Source: Distichodus sexfasciatus (Eukaryota; Chordata; Actinopteri; Characiformes; Distichodontidae). From it: a DNA stretch of 64,000 nucleotides. The notes beneath the pieces are model-generated. The model was not told the DNA's origin and made no database searches. It was given only the letters and a program-made list of their open reading frames with translations. Location of the stretch: NCBI GenBank assembly GCA_032718565.1, contig JAVGVS010000044.1, positions 2,568,165 through 2,632,164 on the forward strand, read 5' to 3'. Positions 44,601 to 55,590 of the stretch are shown one piece after another. Made by a program: the position numbers and the translations under genes. Position 1 is the stretch's first letter; every line of letters begins with the position of its first letter.

Positions 44601-47585
44601 AAGTTGTCCAGGTCCTGAAGCAGCAAAGCAGCCCCAAACCATCACACTACCACCACCATGTTTGACTGTTGGCATGATGTCTTTTACGCCAGATGTAACG
44701 GGACACACACCATCCAAAAAGTTCAACTTGTGTTTTGTCAGTCCACAGAATATTGTCCCAAAAGACTTGGGGATCATCAAGGTGTTTCTTGGCAAAAGTG
44801 AGACCAGCCTTTATGTTCTTTTTGGTCAGCAGTGGTTTTCGTCTTGGCACTCTGCCATGCATGCCATTTTTGCCCAGTCTCTTTCTTATGGTGGAGTCAT
44901 GAACACTGACCTTAACTGAGGCAGGTGAGGCCTGCAGTTTTTAGATGTTGTTCTGGGTTCTGTTGTGACCTATTGGATGAGTTGTCGCTGCACTCTTGGG
45001 GTCATTTTTATAGGCCAGTCACTCCTAGAAAGGTTCACCACAGTTCCATGTTTTCTCTATTTGTGAATAATGGCCTTCACTGTGGTTCGCTGGAGTCCCA
45101 AAGCTTTAGAAATGGCTTTGTAACCTTTTCCAGAACGATAGATGTCAATTATTTTGTTTCTCATCTGTTCCTGAATTTCTTTAGTTCGCAGCATGATGTC
45201 TTCCTTTTTTGGGATCTTTTGGGCTCCTTTTTAAGCGATCTCTTGATTGAACAGGTCTGGCAGTAATCAGGCCTGGGTGTGGCTGGTGAAATTGCACTCA
45301 GCTTTCCAAAAAATGTGATTAACCACCGTTACTTTATGATTTTACAAGGGGGGCAATTACTTTTCCACATAGGGCCATGTAGGTTTGGATAGTTTATTTT
45401 CCTCAATAAAGAAGATTATCCTTTAAAAACTGCATTTTGTGTTTACTTGGGTTATCTTTGTCTAAGGGGGCAAATACTTTTTCACAGCACTGTATATGTA
45501 AGATTGTGGCCAAAACTCTCTCAGTGTAACACAATGCTGATGTTTTCCATCACAAGTCACCGTTTTTGTTTCTCAAACAGTTTAGTCAGTTCGATTACCC
45601 ACCTGCACATGGGCTACAATCTACATTTACAGCATTTAGCAGACGCTCTTATCCAGAGCAACTTACATTTCCTAATTTCAGGGACAGTTCCCCTGAGAGC
45701 AACTTAGAGTTAAGGGTCTTGCTCAGGGACCCAATGTTGGTAACGCCAGAGGTCTGATTCGAACCCACAACCTCTTGGTCCAAAGGCGAGTGTTCTACCA
45801 CTAGGCCACCAACACCCCTTCTATGATCCAACATATTTGAAATATTCAAATAGTGGTGATAGAAGCTGGCCAACCTTAGCTAAAATCTTACCTCTCCAGG
45901 AGAAAATTAGCCACTTTGACATTTGTCCTCGATTTCTTCTCCGCTTTCAGCCCTTTCCATTTTTCAGTCGCCTGTGCTGATCCTCGTGTTGTTTCTGCTT
46001 TGGTCAGGACATTTTTGAGAGTCATCATGAGGCCTTTTAGTTTTAGTAATGTCAGACATTTGTAATCAAGGATGCTTGTAGCTGCAGCTCAGTGGTAACT
46101 GGCAACTTGGGGGATAGTGGTGGGTGGCACAGCAGGCCAAAACACTAAATCAAAACAAACATGATTCATGTGCTCATTTTAAAATGTGAATATTCTGGCT
46201 GTACTAATTTTGTCAGTGAGATCAGTATTTCAGATTAACATGATTCCTTCATCTCTGGTGACATTAGCTTCATTTGATGATTACTTGCCATAAATTTCTT
46301 ACAGCTCCTTTAAAATGGCATGTTGAATCATGAAATCTTAAAACATCAATTCAACATCTTATTTTGCAGTTCCGTTCATACTGTCTAAAGGATCTCTGCA
46401 CTAAACTGTTCCGTACCGACTTTATATGAATATGTAAACCATGCCAGTAGGAGTCTCTGTACTGCGTCAATGTAATATCCACAATGACGACTGCTTGGTA
46501 ATGTCTGTGACTTGCTTTTATTAGCACTTTAGAGCATTTTGTGATTATAGTCTATTATGATGTGTGTATATATATACTGTATATAGTGATTATAAAGACT
46601 TCTTTAAATTGTAGACATTTATGGTTCCTTCAAGCTAACACCAGATGTGTGTTGTGGGGTTGATTTGAAGGCATCCTGTTCGCCACATTCGCTTTAACAC
46701 CAACACTCTGGTGACGGCCAACATTCCAGATGACAAGATCCCCCGCGGAGCCTGCATCACCGATGATGACCTCACAGCACACCGCAGGTAACTGTTGCTG
46801 AGCCACAGGATCTGAGAAATTTACTTCACAATCATTGTCCTATGTGGCCTACCTTTTCGCACTTATGAGCACATCTACGATTTAATCAGTGTTTATGATG
46901 GCTTGTGTTAAGTGTGGTGATTAGGGCTGTGTGGTTTCTAATGTTATGTCATGAGTTTAAGATGGGAATCAAGGAGCCTTATTGGACAAGATAGTGACTT
47001 ATTCCTAAAACTATGTTCGGCTAGAGTTTGATGCTAAAATCACAGCCATTTAGTTGTTTATCCGAAGGCAGAATTTAACTTTAACTCTAACGTTTAGCTT
47101 TCACTTGAAAACTGAACTACACATCTACAGTTAAACTGTACGACTTTTTACACCCGCTTTTTTGCTAAAAGAAATCTGCATGCACTGACAGCATTAAGGT
47201 ATCTGATCTTTTCTTCTAGCACAGAAATGTGTGAACAATGTGTGTCCTGATCACACATACAGTAGGTTCTGTCAGGAGAATCAAAACTAAGAAAGTCTCT
47301 TTTGTCCACAAGCTGCTAATAAGCACCATACAGTACAGCAGGTCTCATATCTTGGTTGCAACTATTGAAATTGCTCATATGTAAGGGAACTGTTCATGCC
47401 GTAATTCTCTTTCTAGACACCGGGGGGCAGTCTGCTACTACGATTTCTCAGATAACACCTCAGCTCAGGACCACGTCCTGCCCATCTGTAGGTCCAACTA
47501 CTCGGAGGAGAGCGGCTACAACTACAACATCGGTCTTGCTGTGCCTTACGACACTCTCAGTGATCCTCAGACCTCTGACTTTTGA
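29698..47585 (+). CDS. fbxw8: FBXW8, F-box/WD40 substrate receptor (CUL7 ligase)
   Basis: Eleven coding exons: about 29698-29988, 30433-30537, 30714-30872, 32451-32558, 33143-33294, 33383-33579, 34120-34347, 40040-40167, 43554-43727, 46671-46787 and 47417-47585 (stop TGA). Exon 1 ends with TLIDQFIKDL. Its frame opens after TAA at 29695 and has no ATG before 29857, so the true start (possibly ATG 29734 in another frame) is unsettled. Exon 2 holds the F-box (LPYELALKIFQFLSKTDLGR). WD40 strands include VSVWSTETG, VFDLRSGSSVVSLYAHH and DDWKIVSGGAEGLVCVWEMR. The end is ICRSNYSEESGYNYNIG...TSDF. By family it recruits substrates to SKP1-CUL7. Exons 2, 6 and 8-11 are clean; 3, 4, 5 and 7 are damaged (separate entries). 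Confidence 0.9.
30714..30872 (+). other. fbxw8: FBXW8 exon 3, frameshifted, GC donor
   Basis: GKSWK and VLAEDEVLWYRLCLER match the family but sit in different frames because one G is missing at AAGTGTTGG (expected AAGGTGTTGG). Further on, PCWKHTQGCCNTEKIVQS matches in yet another frame. The base pair before the exon is GG, not the expected AG. The 3' border reads GGAAG|GCAAGT, a strong GC-donor match at 30873-30874. As written, translation meets a stop. Confidence 0.75.
32006..32211 (+). repeat. tRNA-derived SINE, family A
   Basis: GCAGTTGGGCGGTTCTAATCC (B-box-like), ACCGGTAAAGGTACC, GCATGCTGAGG, CACTGCTCCTGAGG and GGTGCACCGTGTGATGTGCT follow the order of the family A copies listed at 15820. 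It lies in FBXW8 intron 3, about 240 bases before the damaged exon 4. Confidence 0.6.
32451..32558 (+). other. fbxw8: FBXW8 exon 4, frameshifted
   Basis: KRYHSENQVGSVYHLQYELG is in frame, but SSCDKLVIAG is reached only after an indel near 32515 (GAAAGTGTTGTGTGGCG). Without it the frame stops at TGA 32537-32539. The donor reads GG|GTAAG in phase with exon 5. The 5' border lies in TTTTTCTCAAAAAAGCG, where the acceptor AG is at about 32451-32452. Confidence 0.65.
33143..33294 (+). other. fbxw8: FBXW8 exon 5, frameshifted
   Basis: After the acceptor TTTTAG the exon reads Y-T-S-(extra C)-G-D-I-R-L-W-N-T, matching the family only if one C near 33152 is removed. A second indel near 33236-33243 is needed to reach VTFVRVNETVASAAYENG, which ends correctly at the donor AATG|GTGAGA. 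The splice phases of the flanking exons agree with the repaired frame. Confidence 0.7.
34120..34347 (+). other. fbxw8: FBXW8 exon 7, frameshifted, donor unclear
   Basis: VDGVLVVPGLRKVPLVSAWA and ESVYLLEACQRS are in frame from the acceptor. The later block AVTCLGVTETRL appears in another frame and needs an extra G removed at about 34296. A KRCLWLGHEH block follows in a third frame. No good GT donor is seen at the expected end (GAGCATTAAATGG), suggesting a damaged splice site. Confidence 0.6.
34933..35476. mobile_element. Tc1-type MITE, long copy (TACAGTACTGTGCAAAA ends)
   Basis: The 544-bp element has inverted ends TACAGTACTGTGCAAAAGTTTTAGGCAGGTGTG and its complement, longer than in the 5039 copy. 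The middle (35090-35200) holds TTCTTCTAGGTACACTTG and a TTGTTCCAAACTTCTTGGAG piece, remnants of a Tc1 transposase gene. It lies in FBXW8 intron 7 and has no intact frame. Confidence 0.8.
35795..36010. other. Repeat-free complex stretch in FBXW8 intron 7
   Basis: A stretch of balanced base composition with no repeat signature, standing out from AT-rich and repeat-filled surroundings. It includes CAGCTGACATCACCATC and GATGGGTGCAGATGGCTG. This appearance is common for conserved noncoding elements. No coding frame fits. It is inference only. Confidence 0.3.
36421..36545 (+). repeat. Dispersed fish repeat (TTTTATTTGTATAGC type)
   Basis: TTCAATACAATTTTATTTGT, then GCCCAAGGCCCTAAACAAAC and CCTGAGGCGACAGTAGCAAG form a widespread fish repeat that I recognise from ATTTTATTTGTATAGCGC and GCCTGAGGCGACAGTGGCAA. 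It is a 5'/3' fragment in FBXW8 intron 7. Confidence 0.65.
40881..41098. mobile_element. Short hAT-like MITE
   Basis: The ends CAGGGCTTTTAAACTGG and (reversed) CAGGGGTTTTCAACTG are inverted repeats of the fish CAGGGGTTTTCAAACT type. The element is 218 bp. Flanks TCTTAGAA and CGCTAGAC match at only 4 of 8 positions, so it is old. It lies in FBXW8 intron 8. Confidence 0.55.
41470..42240. other. GC-richer complex stretch in FBXW8 intron 8
   Basis: About 770 bases, with no repeat signature, balanced composition and poly-purine and CTCT patches. It contains GCTGACGATGGGCGCCTGGC and TTAACGTGGCTCCTGCTG. It reads like a cluster of regulatory elements, and the next stretch at about 42680-42900 is similar. 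No exon can be supported here. Regulatory function is an inference from appearance. Confidence 0.3.
44011..45494 (-). mobile_element. Full-length Tc1-like transposon with broken transposase
   Basis: A 1484-bp element bounded by TACAGTGCTGTGAAAAAGTA at each end (right end inverted) with terminal TA. Each end has a second internal copy of the motif (GTGGAAAAGTAATTGCCCC at about 44200 and its inverse at about 45350), so the ends are IR/DR type about 200 bp long. The minus strand carries a transposase relic: FGWCV and WTDKTQVELFG in one frame and GGGSVMVWGCF in another, with stops and frameshifts. Inserted in FBXW8 intron 9. Cannot encode an active enzyme as written. Confidence 0.9.
45621..45818 (-). 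repeat. tRNA-derived SINE, family B
   Basis: On the minus strand it begins with GGTGTTGGTGGCCTAGTGGT (A-box-like) and GTGGGTTCGAATC (B-box-like), and ends with GCTCTGGATAAGAGCGTCTG CTAAATGC-type sequence. Other copies lie at 48412-48565, 50961-51122 and about 10690-10835. It follows 127 bases after the Tc1 element in FBXW8 intron 9. Confidence 0.75.
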
Positions 47586-48009
47586 CAAATTGTACACCTG
47601 GATGATGATGGGCAAGAGACTCCCGACGCTTCCTTTTGTCACTTTAGAATCTGTTCTATAAGAAAGTGAACAGTAGACACATGAGTTCAGCTGCAAGACA
47701 CGGGATTTGCCACTACAGGAGTTTTAAAAACATATTTTTGCCTCCGAATATTTTCTTTTATTAATTAAAACCATCATAGGGCATATGGAAATTAACATGT
47801 TTCCAAGCTGTTATCTGTACATTTTGTAAATGTTTAAAATCTGTAAATAGATCACGATAACCATTTAGAATCTTTATTTTATTATGCAATATAAAGACGC
47901 ATTAACCCCCAACTTAAGTAAAACAAGAAAGTAAGGAATGATGTGTTTAGAACTTCGGATAAGTGACGTCCTGGTACTGGTGCAGAGCGACAGCTGGAGC
48001 ATCATCCAG

Positions 48010-48182
48010 GTAGTGAAGTAAGATTATTTGTCATTGTGAACACGCAGTGCACCACGACGAAATATGATGTCTGCATTTGACCCATACCGTGAAGGAGCAG
48101 TGGACAGCTGACACGGGCAGCACCCGAGGAGCAGTGCTTGGGGACGGTTCCTTGCTCATGAGTACCTCAGTGGTACCTTTTC
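48010..48182 (-). repeat. tRNA-derived SINE, family A (minus)
   Basis: Reverse-oriented copy: TTTGTCATTGTGAACACGCA, GTGCACCACGACGAAAT, TTTGACCCATACCGTGAAGG AGCAG and CTCATGAGTACCTCAG are the complement of the family A head and tail. It has lost the leftmost tRNA-like part. Lies in the convergent FBXW8-TESC region. Confidence 0.65.
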
Positions 48183-48411
48183 TACAGTTGTATACTTTTT
48201 GTATGTCTTAACTTTCTTAAGAACAACATTCTTAAAGATAATACCAAGAAAATATTGGTCAATAAGGTCCTTTGACTCTGAGTTTTGTGTGCCCATCAGA
48301 CTAATTATTGATATATAGCTTCACCATGAAAAATGTCTTGAAAAGTGTAAGGGCCTGCTTTCTGTGCAGGTAAAACAGCCCTCGAGTCGTTATAATATCT
48401 GGTATTATCTG

Positions 48412-48565
48412 GGGTGGAGGAGTAGTGGTAGGATATTTGTTTAATGACCAAGAGCTTGTGAGTTCAAATTCAGTTTTTTTCCCCCTGCTGTTAGAACTGG
48501 TTACTTTAGGAAATTGTAGCTGCTCTGGATAAAAGTCTGCCGAGTTCTGTACATGTAAATGGCCT
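48412..48565 (+). repeat. tRNA-derived SINE, family B (degraded)
   Basis: GGTGGAGGAGTAGTGGTAGG, AGTTCAAATTCAG (B-box-like) and CTGCTCTGGATAAAAGTCTG CCGAGTTC match the family B head and tail. It lies 230 bases right of the family A copy. Confidence 0.6.
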
Positions 48566-49182
48566 TGGATTGTAACTAGAAGTGAAACAAGCCTAACAGT
48601 AAGAGATTGGGAACAGTGTGGCCTGTTAAACTGAGGTGTTCTGTTGGCGTTTCCTCACTCTTTATCTCAGGTAGAGAACACTGATAGCTTTGGTTACACA
48701 GAGTGAGTTAGCAGAAATTTTTTATCACTAACCTTTCTGTAGTACCTTGTATGTTTTTAAAAAAGCAGCTGAAACTGCTTTACTGCCAGTCGTAACTGAA
48801 CTCAAAGATTTTCCTTGAAGATGTTGCAATTTATAGCAAACAATTTGGACGAACAAGGCTCATGTCTGTATTTTAGAACTGAAATCTTTGCTCTGCTAGC
48901 AGTTTCTCATTTTTATTAATTATTGAGAAAATTTGTGTGTAATTATGCCGTTGGTACAAAATGTTCTGCATGTTTGTTGGACACTTTTTGGCAGTATGTT
49001 GTCACAGGACGTGTCCTGACTTTTCATTGCTTCACCTTTCACTGTGTAAACAGCAGTGGAGATTGCAGATGCTTTGGAGAGTTGTAAAGGAGGGAATCTG
49101 GAGAGAACAGGGAATATTTTTGAGAACAGGGAAAGTTTTGTGGTTTTTTTTCTTCTTTTTTTTGCAGCAGCAGCATGAATGA

Positions 49183-52100
49183 TCACTTGGTGCAGCTCAT
49201 CGTAGTGTCCACATAGAGGAAGCGGATGTGCATTCTCGTCTCGATCTCCACACCTTGTAAAATCTACAGAAAGGACAGAGCAGGTGTAAATGCAGATGAT
49301 GTGTGTAGACGTGTAATTGTTGCACAGGAAGTAGTAGTGTCCAAGACAAACCTGAAGAAAGTGATCAAATGTGATTCCCTCGTAAACCTGATCTGCGGCC
49401 TAAAAATGGAGGTCATGATATCTTGAAACCACAATTCCTTGACAATTAGCATGTGTATGTAATTTAAGTCATCAGTACTGTAATCAGAAATGGAAATCTG
49501 TTACGCAGGGAAACGGATACCCTACCATTTCTCCCATAGTAACACTCGCCACCTCGTTCATAGCAGCATCGGCGATGGATTTGGCTGTTTCTGTCTCGAT
49601 GTCTGGATAGCTGGAGAGCAGCTCTTCAACCACCTGCACACCAGAACAGAAAAGGTGAGAGCCCAACAAACGCTACAGTACAGTCTAGACCTGTCCTTTA
49701 TAGAGAGACAAAGATGATCTGCATCATGACTTTAAACCCTAGATGGCCGTTATATCCAGATGTTGACTAGTGTCATGTCGAGTCAAATATATACGAACAG
49801 TGATCGACTGAACATTTTGACCACTGACCGGTGAAAGGAATAACATTGATTACCTGGTTACAATGATGGGATGTATTAGACGGCAAGTGGATATTTTGTT
49901 CTTGAGGTTGGTGTAGTGGAAAAACAGGCAAATGTATGGTTTTGTGCTGCTCTGACTAGGACCAAATTGTGTTGGTGGCTATACGACTGGGTCAGGGCAT
50001 CTCCAAAAATGTTTCTGGTCTGCAGTGGTTAAGACAAAGTGTGTAATGATACATTGATTTATACTGATGCATTAATTGAATGGTGAAGGAGCCCGCTGCA
50101 CTGATCCGAAAAGGAAAACACTGTTCAGACATCATTGCTTTTTCTGAGCATGAGATTATTTTTTATTAAAAGAAAGATTGATATTTGTTTTACTGTCTGA
50201 TTGCTGGCTCCTGAAATTGTAGCAGATTTTGACATCAGCAGACACTCAATCTTTGTCTGTTAAATCAATATTATATTGTGATAAAATTCGTGATTTACAC
50301 AGCTAGTCAGGCCCTAGCAAATGCGGTCTGAGGAAGGAAAACTGGTGAACCAACAGTGACAGGATGATGGGCGGCTGAGGCTCCATCACACCTGTGTTGT
50401 CCGATTCAATAAAAGAGCTACTGTTACTCACATTGCTGACAATGTTAGTTCTGGTTCTGACAGAAAGGCGTCCAAACACAATTCCTCACAGCTAATATGG
50501 TCAATACTAGGTGAGTGGTCACAATGTTACAGCTGATCAGCGTAGAAGTGATCATCTAGTCCAGCAGAAACCTAGAGATTTAGCTTTAAAGCCACCCATG
50601 AAAACGAAGCTCATTTTTGGATTCACTGAATCCTTCAGCACAACTGCTGGTGCTTTTAACTATATATAGAGAGAGATGAAGGAAGCTCTCCAGCATTGGA
50701 CATTTGAATAAGTGGTGTCTTAAACTGACAGATGTTCACATATCTCTTAAGACGTTTGCCTGCTTTTCACTTTCCGTACCAGAAAAAGACATTGGATTCA
50801 CTCTTCTGTGCCGAAATTAACCCAGAACTATTATTGTTTTCAGTCACAGGCAAGATGTTACTGAACGTCTCAAGAATAGGATTTCATGTTTCAAGTCTAT
50901 AACCGGAATTTCTACACTTTGTTTCTCCCCAGTATGAAGTTAGACTCCAGTTTACTAGTTTAGTGGGTAAGGATACTCGCCTCAGGACCAAATGGCTGTG
51001 GGTTTGAATCCTACTTTCAGCCTTACCACCATTGGGTCACTGAGCAAGATTCTTAACCCCAAGCTGCTTCAGCCTTCAATGCATGTCGCTCTGGATAAGA
51101 GCGTCTGCTAAATGCCGTAAATGTAATTGCAAGTCACTGGAGTAAGGTATGGCAAATGGCACAAATGTAAGTCTCCATAATTAGTATTATAGCTGCCCTG
51201 TCATTTATTATCTTCAATACAACTTGTGTTATATTTGCAGCATTTCTCAGGTGCTCATATCACTTTCATTTCATAATTACAGCGATAGCCTCTCTGGAGC
51301 AACTTGGGCTTAAGTCTCTTGTTTAGGAGCACACTTGGTTTTAGGTACATCTAGAAACCGCCAGTCTCATGACCATCTACACAGAGGTTTAATCTCTCAA
51401 GGAAAGTAATGGGAAAAGTCTCTCTTACGTGTCTGTACTCGTCCAAGGTGATGGTGCCGTCATTGTCTGTGTCGTGCATGTTGAACAGGACTGAAGGAAG
51501 AAAAAGAGAACGTTCCATGCTGGTTGCTGCTGTATGTTCAAGTTGGAGCTAAATCCCTTCCCAGGAATTTTACATATTCAATTTATTTTCAACAAGGTTC
51601 AATTTGCAGGTTTGAAATCATTGGCTGAAACATTTTTATATTTCCAGGGTTTGAATGTTTTAGTTCATTTTGGTAAGTGAAGGATAAACACATTTTCTTG
51701 AGTGTTGGCTGCGATTGTGGTCATATAAGCTAGTTTCAACTTGTTCGTTACAGGCACTTGGAACAGGACTGAGGCTACTGTTAGTGGTTTACTCATTTTG
51801 CATCAGCATTTTAAGATTATGAAAAAAGATAGATATTTATACTTATTTGCCTGTTTTTCCTGCAGTGTCCTGTGCTGTATTTCATGAAGCAGGATTTTTC
51901 AGTGATGCAGCTGTATTATACCTAATTGAGGATTGTTCTTTATTTATTTAATTTAATCCTCTCTCTGGGCAGTTCCAGTTTTGTGTGGAATGCTTCAATT
52001 ATGCCAATTATGTCAAGTGTTTTGGTGTAGTTTTCTCACATTGTAATTTGTCCCTCCTGATCGCCTCAATCTCCTCCTCTGTTAACTTCTGCTTCGCTGG

Positions 52101-55100
52101 CCTAAAGTGTGACATCACGGTGACGAACTCCCTAAAGCTAATCTCCTGCACCATGCCCACCTCACCTTGGCAAAAGTTCCTGTAGAGGCACAAAACAGCT
52201 CCGTGTCATATCCCAGTATGTACATGGTATGTATTAGAACATTAGAGATATTTTTGTTTTATGCGAAACTTTTTAAAATTTGCCTACTAGAATATCAAGT
52301 GTGTCATGTCTCAGAAGCAAACATGTAAGACATGCAAATCACACTTGCTTGTGGCTGGTAGGCATTTGCTTTGTAAATGTACCTTTTATCAAAGAAGGCA
52401 TTGATGATCTGATTCTTAATGGGGTTGAACTCCAAATCACTGATGGTCTCCAGGTCTTCTTTCCTGAAATTCAGAGGTAAATCAACAATGCCTCCAGACT
52501 AGAGCATTCCTTAATTTAAGGATTCCATTTCAACTCTTTCTACCAAGCATGAGATGATGTTTAAACCATTTGATATGAAATATGAAATTTTGTACAGTAT
52601 GTGTAGCCAGAGATGTAAAGATGTATACTAATGTGGACTTTAAGATAAACTTTATTTTAGATGCATTTGCAACAAATGTTGTGCAAATTGAAATCAGAAT
52701 AGGTAAAAACATACATACTCTCCTTAACCTTCTGTTTGTAGGGTATTGCATATTGACAACTTTGTACAGTGAATCTAGCCAAAAAAATATTGACCAATAT
52801 TTTGGCCAGAAAAAAATACTCCCCCATTCATTTGGTATTTTCATATTAGATTCCAAGGTCTTAAATACTACATTAAACAGAGCAGTGGAGAACAAGCTAC
52901 TTAACAACAGCAATAGTAAGATGGTTTAAGGATGAAACTTTTTATTGTCTCCATTTTTTCATGAAAATTAAAAACACATACTAATTTATTGGCAATGACC
53001 TTAATTAGCACATGGGTTTATTTGCTCTAGTGGTGACATTCAATATAACTTTATTTTGTCTCATTTCTACTTTCCACCCAGTGTCTGCAGCCAAAAGCAA
53101 CAAATCTAAACCCAACCTAGGAACTCTAGTCACCGTGTAACAAAAGGGACGTTATCTGATATCCATAGCTCAGAGTAACAAGTTTTGCTTTACTGCTGAA
53201 ATGCACAGAGGAATTAAGAAGCTAAAACGAGAACAACTTGTTATGCTTCCTCCCAAAGACAACATTCCTATTGTTTGTAGTTTCGAGCTTTACTTCACGT
53301 GCGGTGTCATGATTGCGTTGCTGGCAATCCTTTCTGTTTGCAGTTTCACAATATTGCTGTTGCTATAGTTTGCTTTATCAGTCAGCAGCCACTTACCTTA
53401 ATTTGCCCTCATCGTGGGTGAGATGCTTAAATCTTCTGTGGAGGATTCTCAACTGCTCCAGAGAAACTATGGTGAGACGAAGGTGCAGTTATGAGTGAAC
53501 GCTAAACTTTACATTCAATGAATTCAAGCTGACTGTTCTTGTCTTGCAAGCCCACCACCCTGGTAAAATGTGAGAATGAATGAATGGCAAATAAAATTAA
53601 AGTATTTTTCAGGTGGAGACTTTTGAAAATTTTGATTTTAATCCCAATATCAGCTCTTTAAACTAAAAAAGTTAAGTTATTAAAGATTATTGTACTGTTT
53701 ATTGTGGCTGAATTAGCCTTAATTTATGTTACTTTGTATAGATTTAATTAAAAAAAAGTTTTTATGTAATATTGTTTGATAATATCCAAACACATTGTAC
53801 ATTGTTATTTTACATTTTTGCATATTTGATTATATGATAAACCAATTAATCGTTAATTTACTCAGAAGTGACTCAGTACATGAGTAGTTTTTTCACCGAG
53901 TACTTTTACTCTTACTTGAGTAACTTTTTGGATGACTACTTTTTACTTTTACTTGAGTAATATTATTCTAAAGTAACAATACTCCTACTTGAGTAAGATT
54001 TTTGGCTCCTCTACCCACCTCTAGTGGTGAACATATAAAGAATACTTTATGAAAGCACAGGCTAGATGGGTCAAAAGAAGATAAACCAACATGACCTCAG
54101 ATCAGCTGTAGCTAGAATCAGACCACTGTAAAACCCTGAATAAATGAACACTACGGAAATGGACTTCTGTATCAAACTAGGGGCCAAAAATATACATCAA
54201 GCACTTCTCTCTAATGCTGTTACATTTTTACTTACCATTTGGCACATAAACAAAACTTTTTAACGTACTCAATAGCCCTTTCATTCTCGCACAACTGGCA
54301 TAGCATTTCTGATATACATTACATATACAGTCCTGTAGTTCTTACATGCCTTTAGAATTCTGTAACTCCACCATAAAGACAAATAATTTAATCCCAAGCG
54401 TTTTAAATGTCACGATTTTATTGGGAAAGAGTCTTAATCCAAAATAAAAATCTAACCCCCCCCCCGCACAATTTTCCTCTGCCGGATTTTTTATACAGAG
54501 AGATGATTAAAATGGACTGAACTCTTCACATCGGAATAAAATATCACCTTCCAAACGTATTTCAAATGAAACTTAATTTTATTCTTTGAATGCATGGCGC
54601 TTGTTTTTCAGGTAAAACCCAGCACAGCCCGCGGCTTGTTTGGTCAGGACTGACGCGTCATGGATCTGTGTTAGAGGTGAACACTGACTCCAGGTTAATT
54701 ACATTGTGAAGGTAAATAATTGCTTTCTTTTGGGTTGAGCAGTATATCAAAACAACACGGCATCATGACTCACACTGGTTTTGAAAGATGTTTGCGTATG
54801 TGTGTAAACACGAGGTGTAATGAAATTCAGGTGACACAAGATCCAGTCTGACATGGTTGAAAATGAGATTTTAAACCTTCTAAGAATTTGAACCTTTAAA
54901 AATACACGTTCCCATAGGACACTTCACTAGCTTCTACGAAGAACCTTTACAGAATATGTAAACTTCCTTGGGTGGAAGAGACTTTGAGACAATTAGTGAA
55001 GAACCATTCTTGGGTTGTGGTCACAGAAAAACTTGACAAGCCCATGTAAGCTTCTTCATTAATAAAGTGTCATTTATGATGCCAAACCATTGACGTCTAT

Positions 55101-55496
55101 AACAACATGAAATATGAAACTGAGAGTGTAGACAGGCTACACTTTAGTCATATTTTTTAAATCTTAACAAATATTTCCTTTCAGATGTCAACTCGGTGGT
55201 TTTCAATAAAGAAAATAACTTATTTGTTAGAAGAATACTACAAGTTTCTGATTTTCCCCCCCTTGTTGTACAGTGACAGCACAGGAACAGTCGCGACTGT
55301 TACCCGAAGTTGGAGAATCGACGCCTCGTTTTGTCGACCTCATTAAAACCGGAACTCTGTTTAATATTAAAAGAATATGTTTGTGGGAACCGGTAACTGA
55401 AAAAAAAGTCCAGTAGCCGTGTATCTACTTACAGCCGGTTTGATCTGAGAGTTCTTGTAGTTCCTGTGTGTAACTGCGTGACTCCGTGCTTCCCAT
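49183..55496 (-). CDS. tesc: TESC (tescalcin / CHP3), EF-hand NHE1 partner
   Basis: Eight coding exons on the minus strand: 55433-55496, 53397-53466, 52383-52463, 52040-52179, 51429-51490, 49526-49633, 49352-49399 and 49183-49263, all in phase, giving 217 aa. It begins MGSTESRS, so Gly2 fits N-myristoylation. The residues FSLEQLRILHRRFKHLTHDE form the first helix. Loop Asp125-Glu136 (DTDNDGTITLDE) is a canonical Ca2+-binding EF-hand; the other hands lack the full set of acidic ligands, as in human. The protein ends EIETRMHIRFLYVDTTMSCTK. By family it binds and matures the NHE1 Na+/H+ exchanger and tunes calcineurin. No frame damage is seen, and introns vary from 89 to 1965 bp. Confidence 0.95.
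50961..51122 (+). repeat. tRNA-derived SINE, family B
   Basis: TAGTGGGTAAGGATACTCGC (A-box-like), TGTGGGTTTGAATCC (B-box-like), ACCATTGGGTCACTGAGCAA and GCTCTGGATAAGAGCGTCTG CTAAATG make a nearly complete copy. It lies in TESC intron 5. Confidence 0.8.
53870..54030. repeat. ACTTGAGTAA-type fish repeat
   Basis: CTTTTACTCTTACTTGAGTA recurs three times with ACTTTTTGG and TAAAGTAACA spacing, the typical make-up of the AGTGTTGGGGAGTAACG fish repeat (also at 6180). It lies in TESC intron 1, ending at CTACCCACCTCTAG. Confidence 0.6.
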
Positions 55497-55590
55497 GTTG
55501 ATGTGCGCGCGTCTTCACCTGCGCTCACCGCCTTCCCCGCTTTCTCCCGTGTCGCTCTGCGCCGCCGCCGCCCTCTCACGCCCGCGGGTA
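55497..55590 (-). promoter_or_regulatory. CpG-rich TESC promoter
   Basis: Just upstream of the TESC ATG the DNA changes from AT-rich to a CpG-rich stretch, with CGCGCGTC and GCGCCGCCGCCGCC on the plus strand. No TATA box is seen. The composition suggests a small CpG island promoter for TESC; start sites are not visible. Confidence 0.5.

Larger units (their letters stand above)
47586..49182. other. FBXW8-TESC convergent 3' region
   Basis: Between the two stops. It holds 3'UTR of both genes: a plus-strand ATTAAA near 47763 for FBXW8 and TTTATT at about 47873 (AATAAA on the minus strand) for TESC are candidate poly(A) signals, so the transcripts may end close together. SINEs at 48010-48182 and 48412-48565 and a palindromic-MITE fragment at about 48195-48275 fill the middle. 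No coding exon is seen. Confidence 0.5.

Noticed and set aside
44458..44919. 153-codon open frame on the plus strand
   Set aside because: Antisense to the broken Tc1 transposase, whose real reading is on the minus strand.
45621..45818. tRNA-like sequence
   Set aside because: A and B box-like parts belong to a SINE with a family tail; there is no full cloverleaf, so it is not a working tRNA gene.
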